The notes: generated by a model from the sequence alone, not told the origin. DNA of 64,000 nt from Dolomedes plantarius (GCA_907164885.2 OU015490.1:240129139-240193138); one strand, 5' to 3'; positions 32,989-43,478 are shown, counted from the first letter of the stretch. Made by a program: numbers and translations.

Positions 32989-35061
32989 ATGGGGCCCAAA
33001 ACTACACGAGGGAAGGCAAAATGCAGAATGAAGCAAACGAGTACACCATTACAAAAGTGTGAAAATATGGATAACTTTCCATCCTTTAAAAACATAAGTA
33101 CTGTTAAAATGTTGCGTAAAAGGACCAATATTCTAAGTATGGAATCTCTGTCAGCGAAGAAGTGCAAAGTGAAGAAAAAGAGCTCTACGTCCTTCAGTAC
33201 TTTTCGAAAGATTTCCATTGCAACTAAGAAGCCAAGACGCGATACGCCATTGAAACTTGGAAAAAGCTCGCAAACGACAAGTTTTTCAGTTGCGAAACCC
33301 CAAAAGTTGAAGTTTTCCCGAATTTCAGACTCTTTTGACTTGCCTAAAAAAGACGAGTATCGTGAAGATAGCAGCTCACTTGACGATGAATATTTAGTCG
33401 GTAGACGTAAGTCAAATGTCATGCAGTCGATTGAACAGAAGAGAGAAAATGCTGACTATTGCTTACCGATATCGTGTCAGAATGACAGGGAAGTTCAGTC
33501 AAACGATACACAAAGTCATTCATCAGCTTCAGAATATATTGATAAATTTATCACTGCCAAAGCCACTCGAAAAAATGGTGTTGATATCTCAGAGTCTTCC
33601 GTTCCAAAGCAACTGTTGAATACAGACTCTTCCAGACGTGAAATTGCAGAAAGTTTACTGCTGAATAGTGCTGATACCGATGAAAAGATGATGGATGCTT
33701 CAGATTCCATTGAAACCTGTAGAAGACAGAGTGGTAGTTTAACAGTATCTTCAGCAATCAATTATTCTTTCGATCTAGAGTTTTTAAGTGATGAGTATAC
33801 CAACAATACTTCAGAAAAAAATATTAGAGTCAATTCTCGGGACCAGAGCTCTATCATTATTTGTAAAGACAGCATGAATGGAAGTTTTACAGAGAAGGCG
33901 AAAAACAAAGTTTTTCAGAAAAATGATATTTATTCTGAAGAGTTGCCTATATGTAGCAAAGTTTCAATGCTTGATGACTTTGCTTGTGACAAGATAACTA
34001 GCACTGTACTCACCAACACTTGCTCCACCACTATCCTGTACTCTTACGAAGATACTCAAGCATGTTCAGAGGGGAAACTGGATTCCCCTGATGGGCAACA
34101 AGCCAGAATATTAGAGTCCCCAGATGAAAAGGCAAACGCCATTCTCAGTGACGAGAAATTTAGAGACCACCCTCAAAGTAAAGCAAGTGATGAAAATATC
34201 ATGAAGAAAGCAGAAACTTGTTCTTGTAAGAGGAAATCTGAAGCAATGAATTTACACAATCCTTTAGGAAGGAAAACTTTAGTGTCACAATCTCCTGCCA
34301 ATGATTACAATCTAGCTAACAAAGCTATAGATGACAAAGAAAACTTCATAAAACCTTTACCCGCAGCGAAAAATAAGGCCAAGAAATATAACAGGAAGCA
34401 GAAGAAACTGGAAGATGCTGGATGTCTCAGCGTGAGACCTAATACTTTGAAGAAAAGTGGTAAAGTAAAAGAAATAAGAGAGATAATTTCTTATCCATCG
34501 ACATCCACGCCTTTTATTAGTCCTGAAATCCCTTACAAGAAGTTAGCCCCACCGTTTGAAGATTTTTCACCTCTTGCTAAATCCAGAAAGATCAGTGTTA
34601 TAAAAAACTTTGAGGTGGACGACTTGGTAAATTCAAGGATTAAAGCAACCAGAGTGTATGGAAAATCCCCAAAGATGCGAAAAAAATCAGAGGTAAGTCG
34701 CAAATGGGAGTACTTTATAAATAAAGGTCCAAAGCATTGTGTTCAAAAAGAAAATAATAATAACAAAGAATCTAGACCTTCAAAGACTGCTGCTCACCGT
34801 AATAAATGCATTCTTTTTCAGAGCCCAAGTTTGAATTTATTCGATCATATACCTATTGATGACCTTGTGAAATCAAGGTATGAATCTGCAGAGATGAAAG
34901 ATAATAGAAATTCCGAGGCTGGAAAAATAGAAGAAGCGAATAAGGAATGGTCGCGTAAAAGATGGTACGAATCCAAGAAGATGCAAAAACTTGCGAATCA
35001 TTTTGATGAAATATCGAATTATTCCCTGATAATAGAAACGAAAGACGAAATGCTGAAATAA
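32989..35061 (+). CDS. sororin-like cell-cycle protein candidate, 690 codons
   Basis: The only long, undamaged non-transposon frame in the window. The protein is basic, Ser/Lys-rich and mostly disordered in appearance. It has a KEN box at 450-452 (DDKENF) and another at 587-589. There is STSTP at 504-508 and several Ser-Pro sites (SPEIP, SPLAK, SPKMR). DDLVNSR at 544-550 is echoed by DDLVKSR at 624-630. The C-terminus FDEISNYSLIIE (672-683) lines up with the sororin tail pattern F-E/D-x3-Q/N-F/Y-x-L-L/I-V/I-E, and KEN and STSTP also occur in sororin. Sororin stabilises cohesin on chromatin through Pds5. I rate that identity about even. The alternative is another rapidly evolving nuclear protein. 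The ATG is the first in frame and follows a splice acceptor. Confidence 0.7.
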   Translation: MGPKTTRGKAKCRMKQTSTPLQKCENMDNFPSFKNISTVKMLRKRTNILSMESLSAKKCKVKKKSSTSFSTFRKISIATKKPRRDTPLKLGKSSQTTSFSVAKPQKLKFSRISDSFDLPKKDEYREDSSSLDDEYLVGRRKSNVMQSIEQKRENADYCLPISCQNDREVQSNDTQSHSSASEYIDKFITAKATRKNGVDISESSVPKQLLNTDSSRREIAESLLLNSADTDEKMMDASDSIETCRRQSGSLTVSSAINYSFDLEFLSDEYTNNTSEKNIRVNSRDQSSIIICKDSMNGSFTEKAKNKVFQKNDIYSEELPICSKVSMLDDFACDKITSTVLTNTCSTTILYSYEDTQACSEGKLDSPDGQQARILESPDEKANAILSDEKFRDHPQSKASDENIMKKAETCSCKRKSEAMNLHNPLGRKTLVSQSPANDYNLANKAIDDKENFIKPLPAAKNKAKKYNRKQKKLEDAGCLSVRPNTLKKSGKVKEIREIISYPSTSTPFISPEIPYKKLAPPFEDFSPLAKSRKISVIKNFEVDDLVNSRIKATRVYGKSPKMRKKSEVSRKWEYFINKGPKHCVQKENNNNKESRPSKTAAHRNKCILFQSPSLNLFDHIPIDDLVKSRYESAEMKDNRNSEAGKIEEANKEWSRKRWYESKKMQKLANHFDEISNYSLIIETKDEMLK
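34693..34821 (+). other. in-frame intron or exitron inside the sororin-like ORF
   Basis: GAG|GTAAGT at 34691-34698 is a consensus donor, and TTCTTTTTCAG ending at 34821 is a consensus acceptor. The 129 bases between are exactly 43 codons, begin at a codon boundary (phase 0) and contain no stop. The ORF is therefore open whether or not it is spliced. Splicing would remove residues 569-611, including the second KEN box. Confidence 0.7.
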
Positions 35062-35217
35062 GGTTCCCCTTTAAGCATTAGAAGATTTTCGAACGTTCTT
35101 GTCAAAAGTTCTTGACATTTTATTTATTTATTTTTTAAATTAGCATACAAAATTCCTTTTTTTTCTGAAGTGAGTTTTAACACTGAGCTTACAAGCCTAC
35201 TGCAGATGTCATATAAG

Positions 35218-35223
35218 ATTAAA
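35218..35223 (+). terminator. possible polyadenylation signal ATTAAA
   Basis: ATTAAA about 157 bases past the stop codon. It is a common variant signal, but AT-rich context makes chance occurrence likely. Confidence 0.3.
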
Positions 35224-35870
35224 GAAAAATATATCATTTTATCACCACATTCCAATTGAAATGCCTTCTGTTACATTGTTAAATGGTTTCTGTCACGTCT
35301 TACAGACATCTTGATAAATGGATATGTTCATCCTTACATCTCAGACAAGCCTAAACACAAGAGACTCAGAGTGGTATATATATTTTCATAATTTTTTCCT
35401 AATTTCCGTATTGGTATAAATTTTCATAACATTTCATGATATTTGTAAGGAAAAATCGTTTTGACATAGGCCTAAACCAGTCGATTGGTATCGAAATTTT
35501 TGCAACACTCGAAGCAATGACGATTTTATATTCCCAGACCAAACTTTTCGCACCTGTTTAAAAAGTCATCAAATTGCAATATTATTAATGCAATGTTAAT
35601 AATGTTGATATAAAAGTCTCTCGTTATTTGAGGAATTTGATCGCAACTTCCACAGATCTAACTCCTGACAACAGAAATACTCCTCTCCTTTAGTTTGGAC
35701 GAGTGCTAGAAATAACACCTTAAACTGATAAATATTTGAAAAGCGTGGTAAAAAAAATATGGAAGATTTTGGTCATTATGGCTCATGGATGAATATTCTG
35801 TTCGTAAACCCGATTCTAAAAACGAGGGCGTTATTTTTCTATACAGAGCTATATAAATCAATATTTTCAG
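35224..35870. other. non-coding, no gene seen
   Basis: AT-rich DNA between the host-like gene and the hairpin repeat. Confidence 0.4.
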
Positions 35871-36015
35871 AAAAAGTTAATTAGCTCTAGAAGTAATATT
35901 TTACTTCTAGAGCTAATTAACTTTTTACTTCTTTACTTCTAGAGCTAATTAACTTTTTACTTCTTTACTTCTAGAGCTAATTAACTTTTTACTTCTTTAC
36001 TTCTATAGCTAATAA
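35871..36015. repeat. perfect 26-bp hairpin running into a 32-bp tandem repeat
   Basis: The left arm 35871-35896 and right arm 35901-35926 are exact complements around a TATT loop. The right arm is also the start of a tandem repeat whose units (TTACTTCTAGAGCTAATTAA and on) begin at 35901, 35933, 35965 and 35997. The last unit is degenerate. Confidence 0.95.
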
Positions 36016-36517
36016 GCCTACTTTAAATAAAGTAAGTTCGATATACAGGGTGATTCCAAATTCATGGTACAAACTTTAACCTCTCCGGTATTTTTGTATC
36101 CCATGTGATACAAAAGTTTCATATTTTTTAACAATGCTGGACGGCAGAAACAATTCTGAAACCGGTTGTATCACATGTGATACAAAGTGAAATGCCTCCT
36201 TTAATTTTCTCTTCTCGTCAACTGATGGCAGTATTTGTCTACAATGAGGAATTTGCACGTTTTTTTATTTTACATTTATGATATAGAAAATAGAAAAATA
36301 TGATCGAAAGCATCTTTTTTTTTTAGTTTTAGAACTCTAAAAGTTAACATAATTTGTTTTTAAACGCGCACTATTTACTTTGTCTCAAAAACGCTACTTT
36401 TCCTACGCGGATACATGTGACGTCACAATGCACTATGGCGAATTTGTTTACTTCGGTGTTTGGATTGTGTTGCGTAGTTTGAGTTTGATATCTAGTGTTT
36501 TTTCTTTATTTTTAAGA

Positions 36518-36695
36518 TGTCAAAGTGTGTTACAGAAAATTTTAAATATTGTTTAGTACCTTGCTGCACAAGCACAACGGTAAATACACCTGGACAGCTT
36601 TTTTTTAGTGTTCCAACAGATAATGTCAAAAGGAAATCATGGACAGTTGCAATGAAACGCGACGAAAAAAAAAATCCTCATTCAATAATTTTTTA
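36518..36695 (+). pseudogene. THAP-domain exon or relic
   Basis: About 58 residues starting MSKC. It shows YCLVPCC, then FFSVP, then RKSW, the first half of a THAP C2CH zinc-dependent DNA-binding domain. It ends at a stop after poly-Lys. The second half of the domain (the C-terminal Cys-His pair and AVPTIF motif) is missing here. It may lie in a downstream exon or be lost. THAP domains are typical DNA-binding modules of P-element and Kolobok transposases. Confidence 0.65.
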
Positions 36696-37833
36696 ATTTA
36701 GCTATAATTGTGAGTTTTAATGTGATACAGATGATTTGCCAAATCATTGCAGCAAATATGAATTTAAAATACAAGTTTTGACATTTTCCACTTAAATAAA
36801 TATTTAAATATATTTGTAAACACAACGAGTTTTGTTATGAGTTATATTCTCCAGATGGTGAATTCCACCTAACATGAAACCATTACGAAAGAAAATCATT
36901 TTAAACAAATTATTAAGTGTTATATATCATTGGAAAGCTTATGACCTCTAGAACTAGAACGTACTATTGCTTTTTCCTTATATTAAGTTTGTTTTGTAGG
37001 GGATGTAATGGGAAAATATCTATTTGTAAGTTTTTTTATCAAGTAAAATTATCATTTTTATACCTTATTACTTACGTAAATTATGCCACTGAATTTAATT
37101 GGAGTAAATTTAATATTAATGTAAAAACTATAAAAGTAAAATAAATGCATGTTTGTGACTGTTTTGAATATAAATAGCCTAGTTAAGGGTACAGTTGCAG
37201 CATCATGTATTATATGTAACATCTGTTACAAATAGTTTTAATATTTTTTATTACAGAAAAAAATGACTGATTTTTTATGTCAAGGTTCTGATAAATTACA
37301 GGCATGTCTTGTGATGTTATTTTTAAAATTTTTGAACAAATTGACATAATAGATTCACAGATTTTTTTATCTTATGATGCTATAGTACAAATGATGTTCC
37401 ATTTTATGTAGCATCGGTTACATTAAAGATTTTTTTTTTTCAGCTTAAATACACCAGAAATAAATTTTGAAACCTGTCAAGTTTATCTTTAGTTTTTATC
37501 AGGAATTGGTTTTATCAGGAAAAAATAATACTCTCCTATTTTGAAGCATTAATATGCATCTCATAATCTTTTTATTATTTATTTTGTGTGTGAATGTTTC
37601 GTCCGTTACAATGGAATTCACCAGATGCTGGGTTGGGGGTAGGTGATGAAATTTTAAAATAAATACAATTTGTGTGCAAAATGTGACAAAAGCATAAAAT
37701 ATATTAATTATTTTGTAAGTTTATTTTTAATTAATCTTTTTACACTAGTTTTGGGTGCTAGTTTTTTACATAAAATGTATAAAGTATTGTATTAAAAAGA
37801 TTTTTTTATAACTGCTGAAGTATTTCTAATTAT

Positions 37834-38150
37834 TTATAAATTACTTAAAGCGGGGAAAGCTAACCATGGATGGTCTATTGTATCTACCCCAAACACACTA
37901 TCATTAAAACTTTTAGATAAAATTAAATATAATACATAAAGGAACTCATCCAAAGATGCTGCACAATCATTGCATTGGACGGAAAGGACATTTTCTTCCT
38001 TTTCATTCAACTTGAGTTCCACACTGTAAGTCTTTTTTGTGACATTATGTTCTGGTGTCACCCTTGCATTGACTGTACAGATGTCTCCATCCCTTTTTAC
38101 CTGAACATATCCTACAGCATTATCTCCATAGCCTTATCGTCCAAATCTAA
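37834..38150 (-). pseudogene. SWIM-like zinc-binding domain relic
   Basis: The minus frame reads VTPEHNVTKKTYSVELKL, then ILSxQC-type NVLSVQCNDCAASLDEF. The pattern 'PEHN..K.Y.V...C..CAAS' is familiar from uncharacterised arthropod and cnidarian proteins with a SWIM zinc finger next to a THAP or YqaJ-type nuclease domain. The usual following CKH is absent (LDEFLYV instead), so the zinc site is broken. Upstream the frame is interrupted near 38110-38140. Confidence 0.5.
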
Positions 38151-39599
38151 GTAAAAGTAACTTTCTAAGTACTAAAGCATTAATTTAAAAATGTGTTTTT
38201 AAAACACAAAATTATGGAGTTAGAGGATTGTTTAAAATTATTTTGAGTAGTAAACATTTGTTTCTTTGCACCACTTAGTATGTGATTAGTCAAAAGTTTA
38301 ATTATCATGCATAGTTCAGATTTATTATAATTCCTTTACCATTTAAAATACACATATTTCTATGATATGAATGCAGAACACTGAACACATTCGTAAAGTT
38401 GGTAGTGTTTTTAATTTCTGTCAACTTTTTAATACACAATTAAAAATATTAAATATCCTATAACAGACACTACTTGTAATGTTGCAGAGCTAATTAATTC
38501 TACAAAATTAAACATGTACTATGAATGAATAATAATAGAAGCTGTTTATTAAACTTTTAGAGTACGATATTAATTTAATAATACGCATAAACAATATGTA
38601 ACTTTAAAGTTTGTGTAAAGTACAACGCACGCCAGCGTTCTACAATCTACATTACATAACTAGAATAAAAAATGCAAACAAATATATACATCCCTCTGAA
38701 CTTTAAATCCTCGTATTTCTGCTCCCATAAAACTTGGATTATTTCCCAAAAAGGAAAACACTGCAAATGAATCCATTTTAGGCAGGTTGTCAGATTGCCC
38801 TTTTGCAAAACCGGGTAATAACGCCATGGTAAACAAAACAGAAATAAAACTAAGAATAAAGACGACGATAGAATATAATTTAAAAAAAAGGGGGAATAAA
38901 CAATAGCCACAAACTAAAATTAGAAAAATTAAACCAAATTAGAAAAAAAATATGATTTTAAAATGTTAGTTTAAGAGGAGGAAACGTAGAATCTCGCGCT
39001 AGACAAATGTAACATTGAAGCATGGTGCATAGTGACGTCAGAACCAATCACGTAGCGTTTTGAGGTCACATGATTTTTCAACACTTTTCGCTTATTTTAA
39101 ATTTAAAATTCTTATTATTTAGATCTATATATACGTTTTAATTGATGTTTTCGAACAATTTGATAACCAATCTGTTAATAAAAAATAGAAATGAGCATTT
39201 TCCCCACATGTGCAAATTCCTCATTGTGTTTATAGTAGCGTCTTTGAATCAAAGCACGATATCTGCACACTGTCGAAACAAGTTGTTTATTACTTAATCA
39301 TACAAATATTAAGCTAATTTAAAAATATACATTTTCTTTGTATATGTACGAGTTACTTATTTATATCAATAAAAGAAATTTTCACGGAAACATTAATGCA
39401 TATTATCTTGTTAAACTTTTTTTGTATCACATGTGATACAATGGGTCCCTATTACGTCAAAACAGTTTTTGTGACTGTGTTTTGTGTGTTTTTTGTCAGT
39501 GTGTTTTGAGTTGTATTTACGTAGGTTTTGAAAGCTGATAAAAGCATTATTTCTGGAGTTAAAATCTTCAGTTGAAGTGTTTGCTTTACATTTTTACAC

Positions 39600-39800
39600 A
39601 TTTTTTTTCACATTCCGCATGAAGCAGCACGTAGCAAAGAGGCTAGACATAAGCCAGAAATTATTGGGGATAGGACCTATCGAAGCAGATGCAGAAATGA
39701 TAAGTGTTCGGCCTTAACCACTATACAATGTACAGAATGCAAGGTGTTTTTGTGTATCACATCATCAAGAAATTGTTTAAAACCCTTTCATGAAAAATAA
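39600..39800 (+). pseudogene. piggyBac transposase C-terminal zinc-finger relic
   Basis: The plus frame reads RSRCRNDKCSALTTIQCTEC, then VFLC, then CLKPFHEK and a stop. This is the Cys-rich finger at the C-terminus of piggyBac transposases (RC..C....T.y.C..C.v.LC....CF..YH). The catalytic DDD domain is not present in the window. Confidence 0.7.
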
Positions 39801-40136
39801 AAGATAATATAAAGTTAACACGACATACTGATTATGTTTATCTTTCAATGCAGTATTCATGTATTTCCCATATTCTGTGATACAAACTCAGAATTAACTA
39901 ATTGAAACAGTCTTACCTAATATTAAAAAAATTCTGATTGTAGTGTCTCGGCTCCGATGTATCACATGTGATACATGCCCCCTAGCCCCTATATTTTTAA
40001 AGATAAAATTTAAATGCCCCATCTCTACTTCGTAATAACCTAAACTATTTAAGTACCTTTTAAAAAATATCTATCTTTCATATTTGTCTCGGGTCTGAGG
40101 AGGATAGGGGTTGATACAGAACACTGTAACAATCAT

Positions 40137-40828
40137 CTATATATATAAAACAGTTCCGTAACTGACTCATTCATTCACTGACTGACTGACATACAACGCA
40201 CAGAACAAACCGCTGGACCTAAAGGGCTGAAATTTTGCATGGAGATTCTTCTAATAGTGTAGGGGTGCACTAAGAAAGATTTTTCAAAAATTCTTCTTAG
40301 ATTTTTTTAAATTAAAATTTTAAGCTGTTTTTTAAACTTTTTTTTACGTTTGCATTTAAAATAATACATTGAGGGTTATAAAATTTATATCACGAGAAAG
40401 ATCATAAAAATTCCTTCAAAATGAAATTTTTTTCGAATTTTTACCTCCATTTCCTGATTTTTGGTGAATTTTTAAAGATTCATTTTTAGAATTTAATTTA
40501 TTAAATGCTGATCACGTGACTTCTTTTTCTGGTACTTTCAATAAATTTATCGTCACGTGCGTAACAACTAAATAGACAAAAAAATATTTTTTTTTCTTTC
40601 TAATGCAGCAGACGATTGGATATTATCCAAAAAAAATGCATATCCCTTACGATTTTTTTATAAATATATATATATATATAGATAGATATATATTTTACAT
40701 CAATTGTATACATTGATCATCGCATTTATTATAAAAATATATATTTATTTTTTGGCATAAATTGCATACGTTGACCGTTGTATTTAATTTGAATGTACTC
40801 CGTAGCGAAGCGCGGGTTTTCAGCTAGT
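40137..40828 (-). mobile_element. retroposon-like repeat G, copy 3
   Basis: Inverted relative to 19845-20645, with the GAACTGTTTTATATATA end at the left and the complement of TAGCTGAAAACCCGCGCTTC at the right. It interrupts the shell's left TIR between AATCAT (40131-40136) and TTATATAGG. Confidence 0.85.
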
Positions 40829-40985
40829 TTATTATATAGGAATGTATGGGCGCAAGTAACACGTTGAGGCACAGACACAGGAAAGAGACTCGAGAAGCAA
40901 GAAAATTGTTTATTGACAGCGTCATTGACAAGGGCTATGCTTACAATACGTGTTCAAAATTGCGCCCATCAACAGTAATGCATGC

Positions 40986-41288
40986 TTAGCAGCGGCCATG
41001 GTGAGATTGACTTACAGTTTCAAAGATGCCAGGTATTTTACGTACAAGTGTGGCAGCAACTGATATTCGAGGCTCTTCAGATGTCCCCATACGAAGACAT
41101 AAAGACCCAATAAGTAGGACCGGCTTTTGCCTATGAGGAAAGCGCTCCAGATACATTCGTAGCTTAACTATGCCGTTACCTTTTGCATGGCTGTACATGA
41201 CATTCATGTCTGCTTTTTCGGCGTACGGAAAGTCTCCCGTCACGGACGACAGCACAACTGAGAAGAGCGTGTTCCCGCAGATGCACAA
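40986..41288 (-). pseudogene. DUF4817-like helix-turn-helix transposase N-terminus
   Basis: A 100-codon minus frame with FPYAEKADMNVMYSHAKGNG, then MYLERFPHRQKP. This fits the 'ysn.E.aDM...YG.a.GN...A...Y..RyP.R..P' pattern of the helix-turn-helix domain found at the N-terminus of arthropod mariner-like transposases. No DDE domain follows, so the shell is a deletion derivative. Confidence 0.65.
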
Positions 41289-41346
41289 TGCTGTTGGGGG
41301 GCAAGCAACCTACTGCTCTCTACCGGCAACGGAATCAATCAATCAC

Positions 41347-42331
41347 TCCATTTTTTACCATGTTTTTATTAACTCGTTTTCTTGTTTGTTTGTGTTTTTG
41401 TGTGGTTGGCCAGTACAAATCTTGCAATCGACTAACTTCCTGACTAGCTAGACATTTGAAACTTTTAGAATAGCTCAGAACACGATAACAATGCATTGCT
41501 TTAATACTTTTAGCCATCTTTAAGCAGACTGAGTTCATTTTCAGTTAATTTTGTTTTGTAGACTGGTGCAGCCATCTATCGGCAAGGACGGTAACGAAAA
41601 GTTAAACGCAAGTTAACTTCCAATTAAGGCTGCTATGTACTAAGAAAAAAATCGTATTTCCCTTTTCCTCTTCTTGCAGATTCTTGTGGTGGGAGGAGTC
41701 CAGTTGACAGTTCGAGAATTCCACCCCCCTCAGGATTGACATTTTGAGGGATTGTAATGGTTCTCTCTCTATAGGGGGGTTAAGCGCTGCCCCAAATTGT
41801 TTTTTTTTAATATATTTTTGTCACCTATTTACAGGTATATAAATGCTGATAATCCAATAAAATTGGTATTGTCAGATAGCCTGAACTGTTCTGCAAAGCG
41901 CTACGGGATTAATTTTATAAATTTCGTCCACTGAAGGAATTTATGAGCGTTTAAAACACACTATACCAGATTTTTTCCCGAATAATTTAAATTTAAAAAT
42001 ATTAATTGCATTTTTTAAAAAAAACGAAAAAGGTACACAAATGTAAAATTTCTTTCTCTATGACGGAGTACAATTTTTAAAAAAAAATCTTTGATTCCAA
42101 GTCGGCAATCCGTGGACAAATTTTCTCCATAGGTTAACATTGAGGTGAGCGAATCCAATGGGGTTAGTACATAGCAGCCTTAACTTCATTTTCTTTCAAG
42201 TTGATGGGATAATTCATCAAAAAAAAATTTTTTTAAGTATTTATTAATACATAGAATTGTCAAGTTTATATGATTCAACAGAAAATTTAAAAACATGGTA
42301 TATAAAAAGTTCTTTTTATCTTGTAATTATT
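41347..42331 (-). repeat. dispersed repeat B, copy 3, split by a MITE
   Basis: Matches 19182-19606 on both sides of the family A MITE at 41628-42179. It lies inside the mariner-like shell. Confidence 0.88.
41628..42179. mobile_element. piggyBac-type MITE family A, complete copy
   Basis: 552 bp with perfect 16-bp inverted ends GGCTGCTATGTACTAA. It is flanked by TTAA at 41624-41627 and 42180-42183. The uninterrupted site in repeat B at 19462 and 11650 has a single TTAA, so target and duplication are directly shown. Confidence 0.95.
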
Positions 42332-42471
42332 CATTTCTTTCATGCATGCCTCTTTTCAGTGTTAGTGCCTCAACGCGTCACTTGCACCCATATATTCCTA
42401 TACAATAAATGATTGTTACACTGTGCTGTACCGACCCTTAAAGTTTGTACCATGGATTTGGAATCACCCTG

Positions 42472-43478
42472 TATATTATACGCTTGTATCTTACATCGAA
42501 GTAAACCATTGGTAATTATCAAGCATGTTAAAGATGCGCATCTGTTACTAAGCATCACAGATTTTAAATTCCCATTTTAAGCTATGGGGAATAATCCTCT
42601 AGGTAGTTTAAGAGTTCTACGGTTATATTTTGATAATACAGTGCTAAACTTTTTCCTTCATTTTTAAAAAAATTCAAGCACCATTGAATGCATATTTTTG
42701 TATTATTTTTCTAGCATCTCAAGGAGGATTTTTATATGCAGCGCGAGCGCTTTTCTAATTTTTTAAAAAAAAATTAGCTTTTCCAAATGTATGATTTTGT
42801 ATGAAATGATTTCAGTAGTTTAATGTCCTTAAAAACTAACTACTAAATATCACAAAATATGGAAAACTACAAGGTCTTTATTAAAATTTTCACTTTAAGA
42901 TTAAAAAAAGTTTAAATTAATATTTTCTAATGCGTGGCTAGGAAAGCAGTAAGAAGAAAATTTCCCAAAGCTAAATATAGAGGCGCCGTTTTAATTAGCC
43001 GACCCATATTATTCCTTTGCTGATCCCAGTTCTAGATGTTAAAGTTATATAGCATTAAATTTGTGCCATAGTCCGCAGCTTCCCCAACTTGCTATTTAGT
43101 AGAAAAAAATTATATATTTTTAGAGCTTTCAAGGATCACCCTTATCATTAGCTGTAATAGAGAAGAAAAGATTCCAAAGGTACTTGAAATGCAAATAAAT
43201 TTTTGACACAAACAGGTTTAAAACCCTTTCAGGGATGCCGTTCGCACAATGCGAATGCGTAAATATAGTTCTTCTTTTCACTTGCATTCAATGTATTCGA
43301 ATTAAATGAGCAGGAAAATGGCTAGTGCTGCCGCCTGTTATCAGTTTAGAGAAGTAAAAATATTTTGCAACCTTTAATTGGGAAAATTTTCACGATGTTT
43401 TAGTTTAAAAAAATCGGAAAAATATCTGCACCGTGCAAACGGGGGAGGTTGATGCCTCTGAAACGGTTAAAAAATAAA
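42472..43478. other. non-coding, no gene seen
   Basis: AT-rich; nothing recognised. Confidence 0.4.

Larger units (their letters stand above)
36238..39235. mobile_element. THAP/SWIM two-gene TIR element
   Basis: About 3.0 kb with ends ACAATGAGGAATTTGCAC and its complement. Similarity between the arms continues, patchily, for roughly 200 bp. Each arm includes CTCAAAAACGCTAC or CTCAAAACGCTAC and a TGACGTCA site (near 36418 and 39034). A THAP frame points in from the left and a SWIM-like frame points in from the right. I could not find a convincing target duplication. Superfamily unresolved; P-like or Kolobok-like are possibilities because both use THAP proteins. Confidence 0.65.
36080..40107 (+). 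mobile_element. piggyBac element inserted in the shell's left TIR
   Basis: It splits the shell TIR at a TTAA (36076-36079), the piggyBac target. It carries four copies of the palindrome TGTATCACATGTGATACA, two near each end (36094-36113, 36166-36185, 39422-39441 and 39959-39976). It also holds a piggyBac C-terminal zinc-finger relic. Its right junction near 40104-40107 has lost a clear TTAA. Most of its original interior has been displaced or lost around the element at 36238-39235. Confidence 0.65.
36046..42471 (-). mobile_element. mariner-like shell element holding nested insertions
   Basis: Flanked by TA. The outermost ends are CAGGGTGATTCCAAATTCAT and the complement of CAGGGTGATTCCAAATCCAT. 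The right inverted repeat (42366-42471) is continuous for about 105 bp. The left one survives in three pieces (36046-36079, about 40108-40136, and 40829-40873), split by later insertions. Without insertions the element would be about 1.0 kb. It carries a DUF4817-like frame on the minus strand (40986-41288). Confidence 0.83.

Noticed and set aside
32961..33422. 153-codon minus frame opposite the sororin-like ORF
   Set aside because: Antisense shadow; the plus frame is four times longer and has family-like motifs.
34693..34821. Sororin-like ORF as an intronless retrocopy
   Set aside because: Consensus splice sites within and just upstream argue for an ordinary intron-bearing gene.
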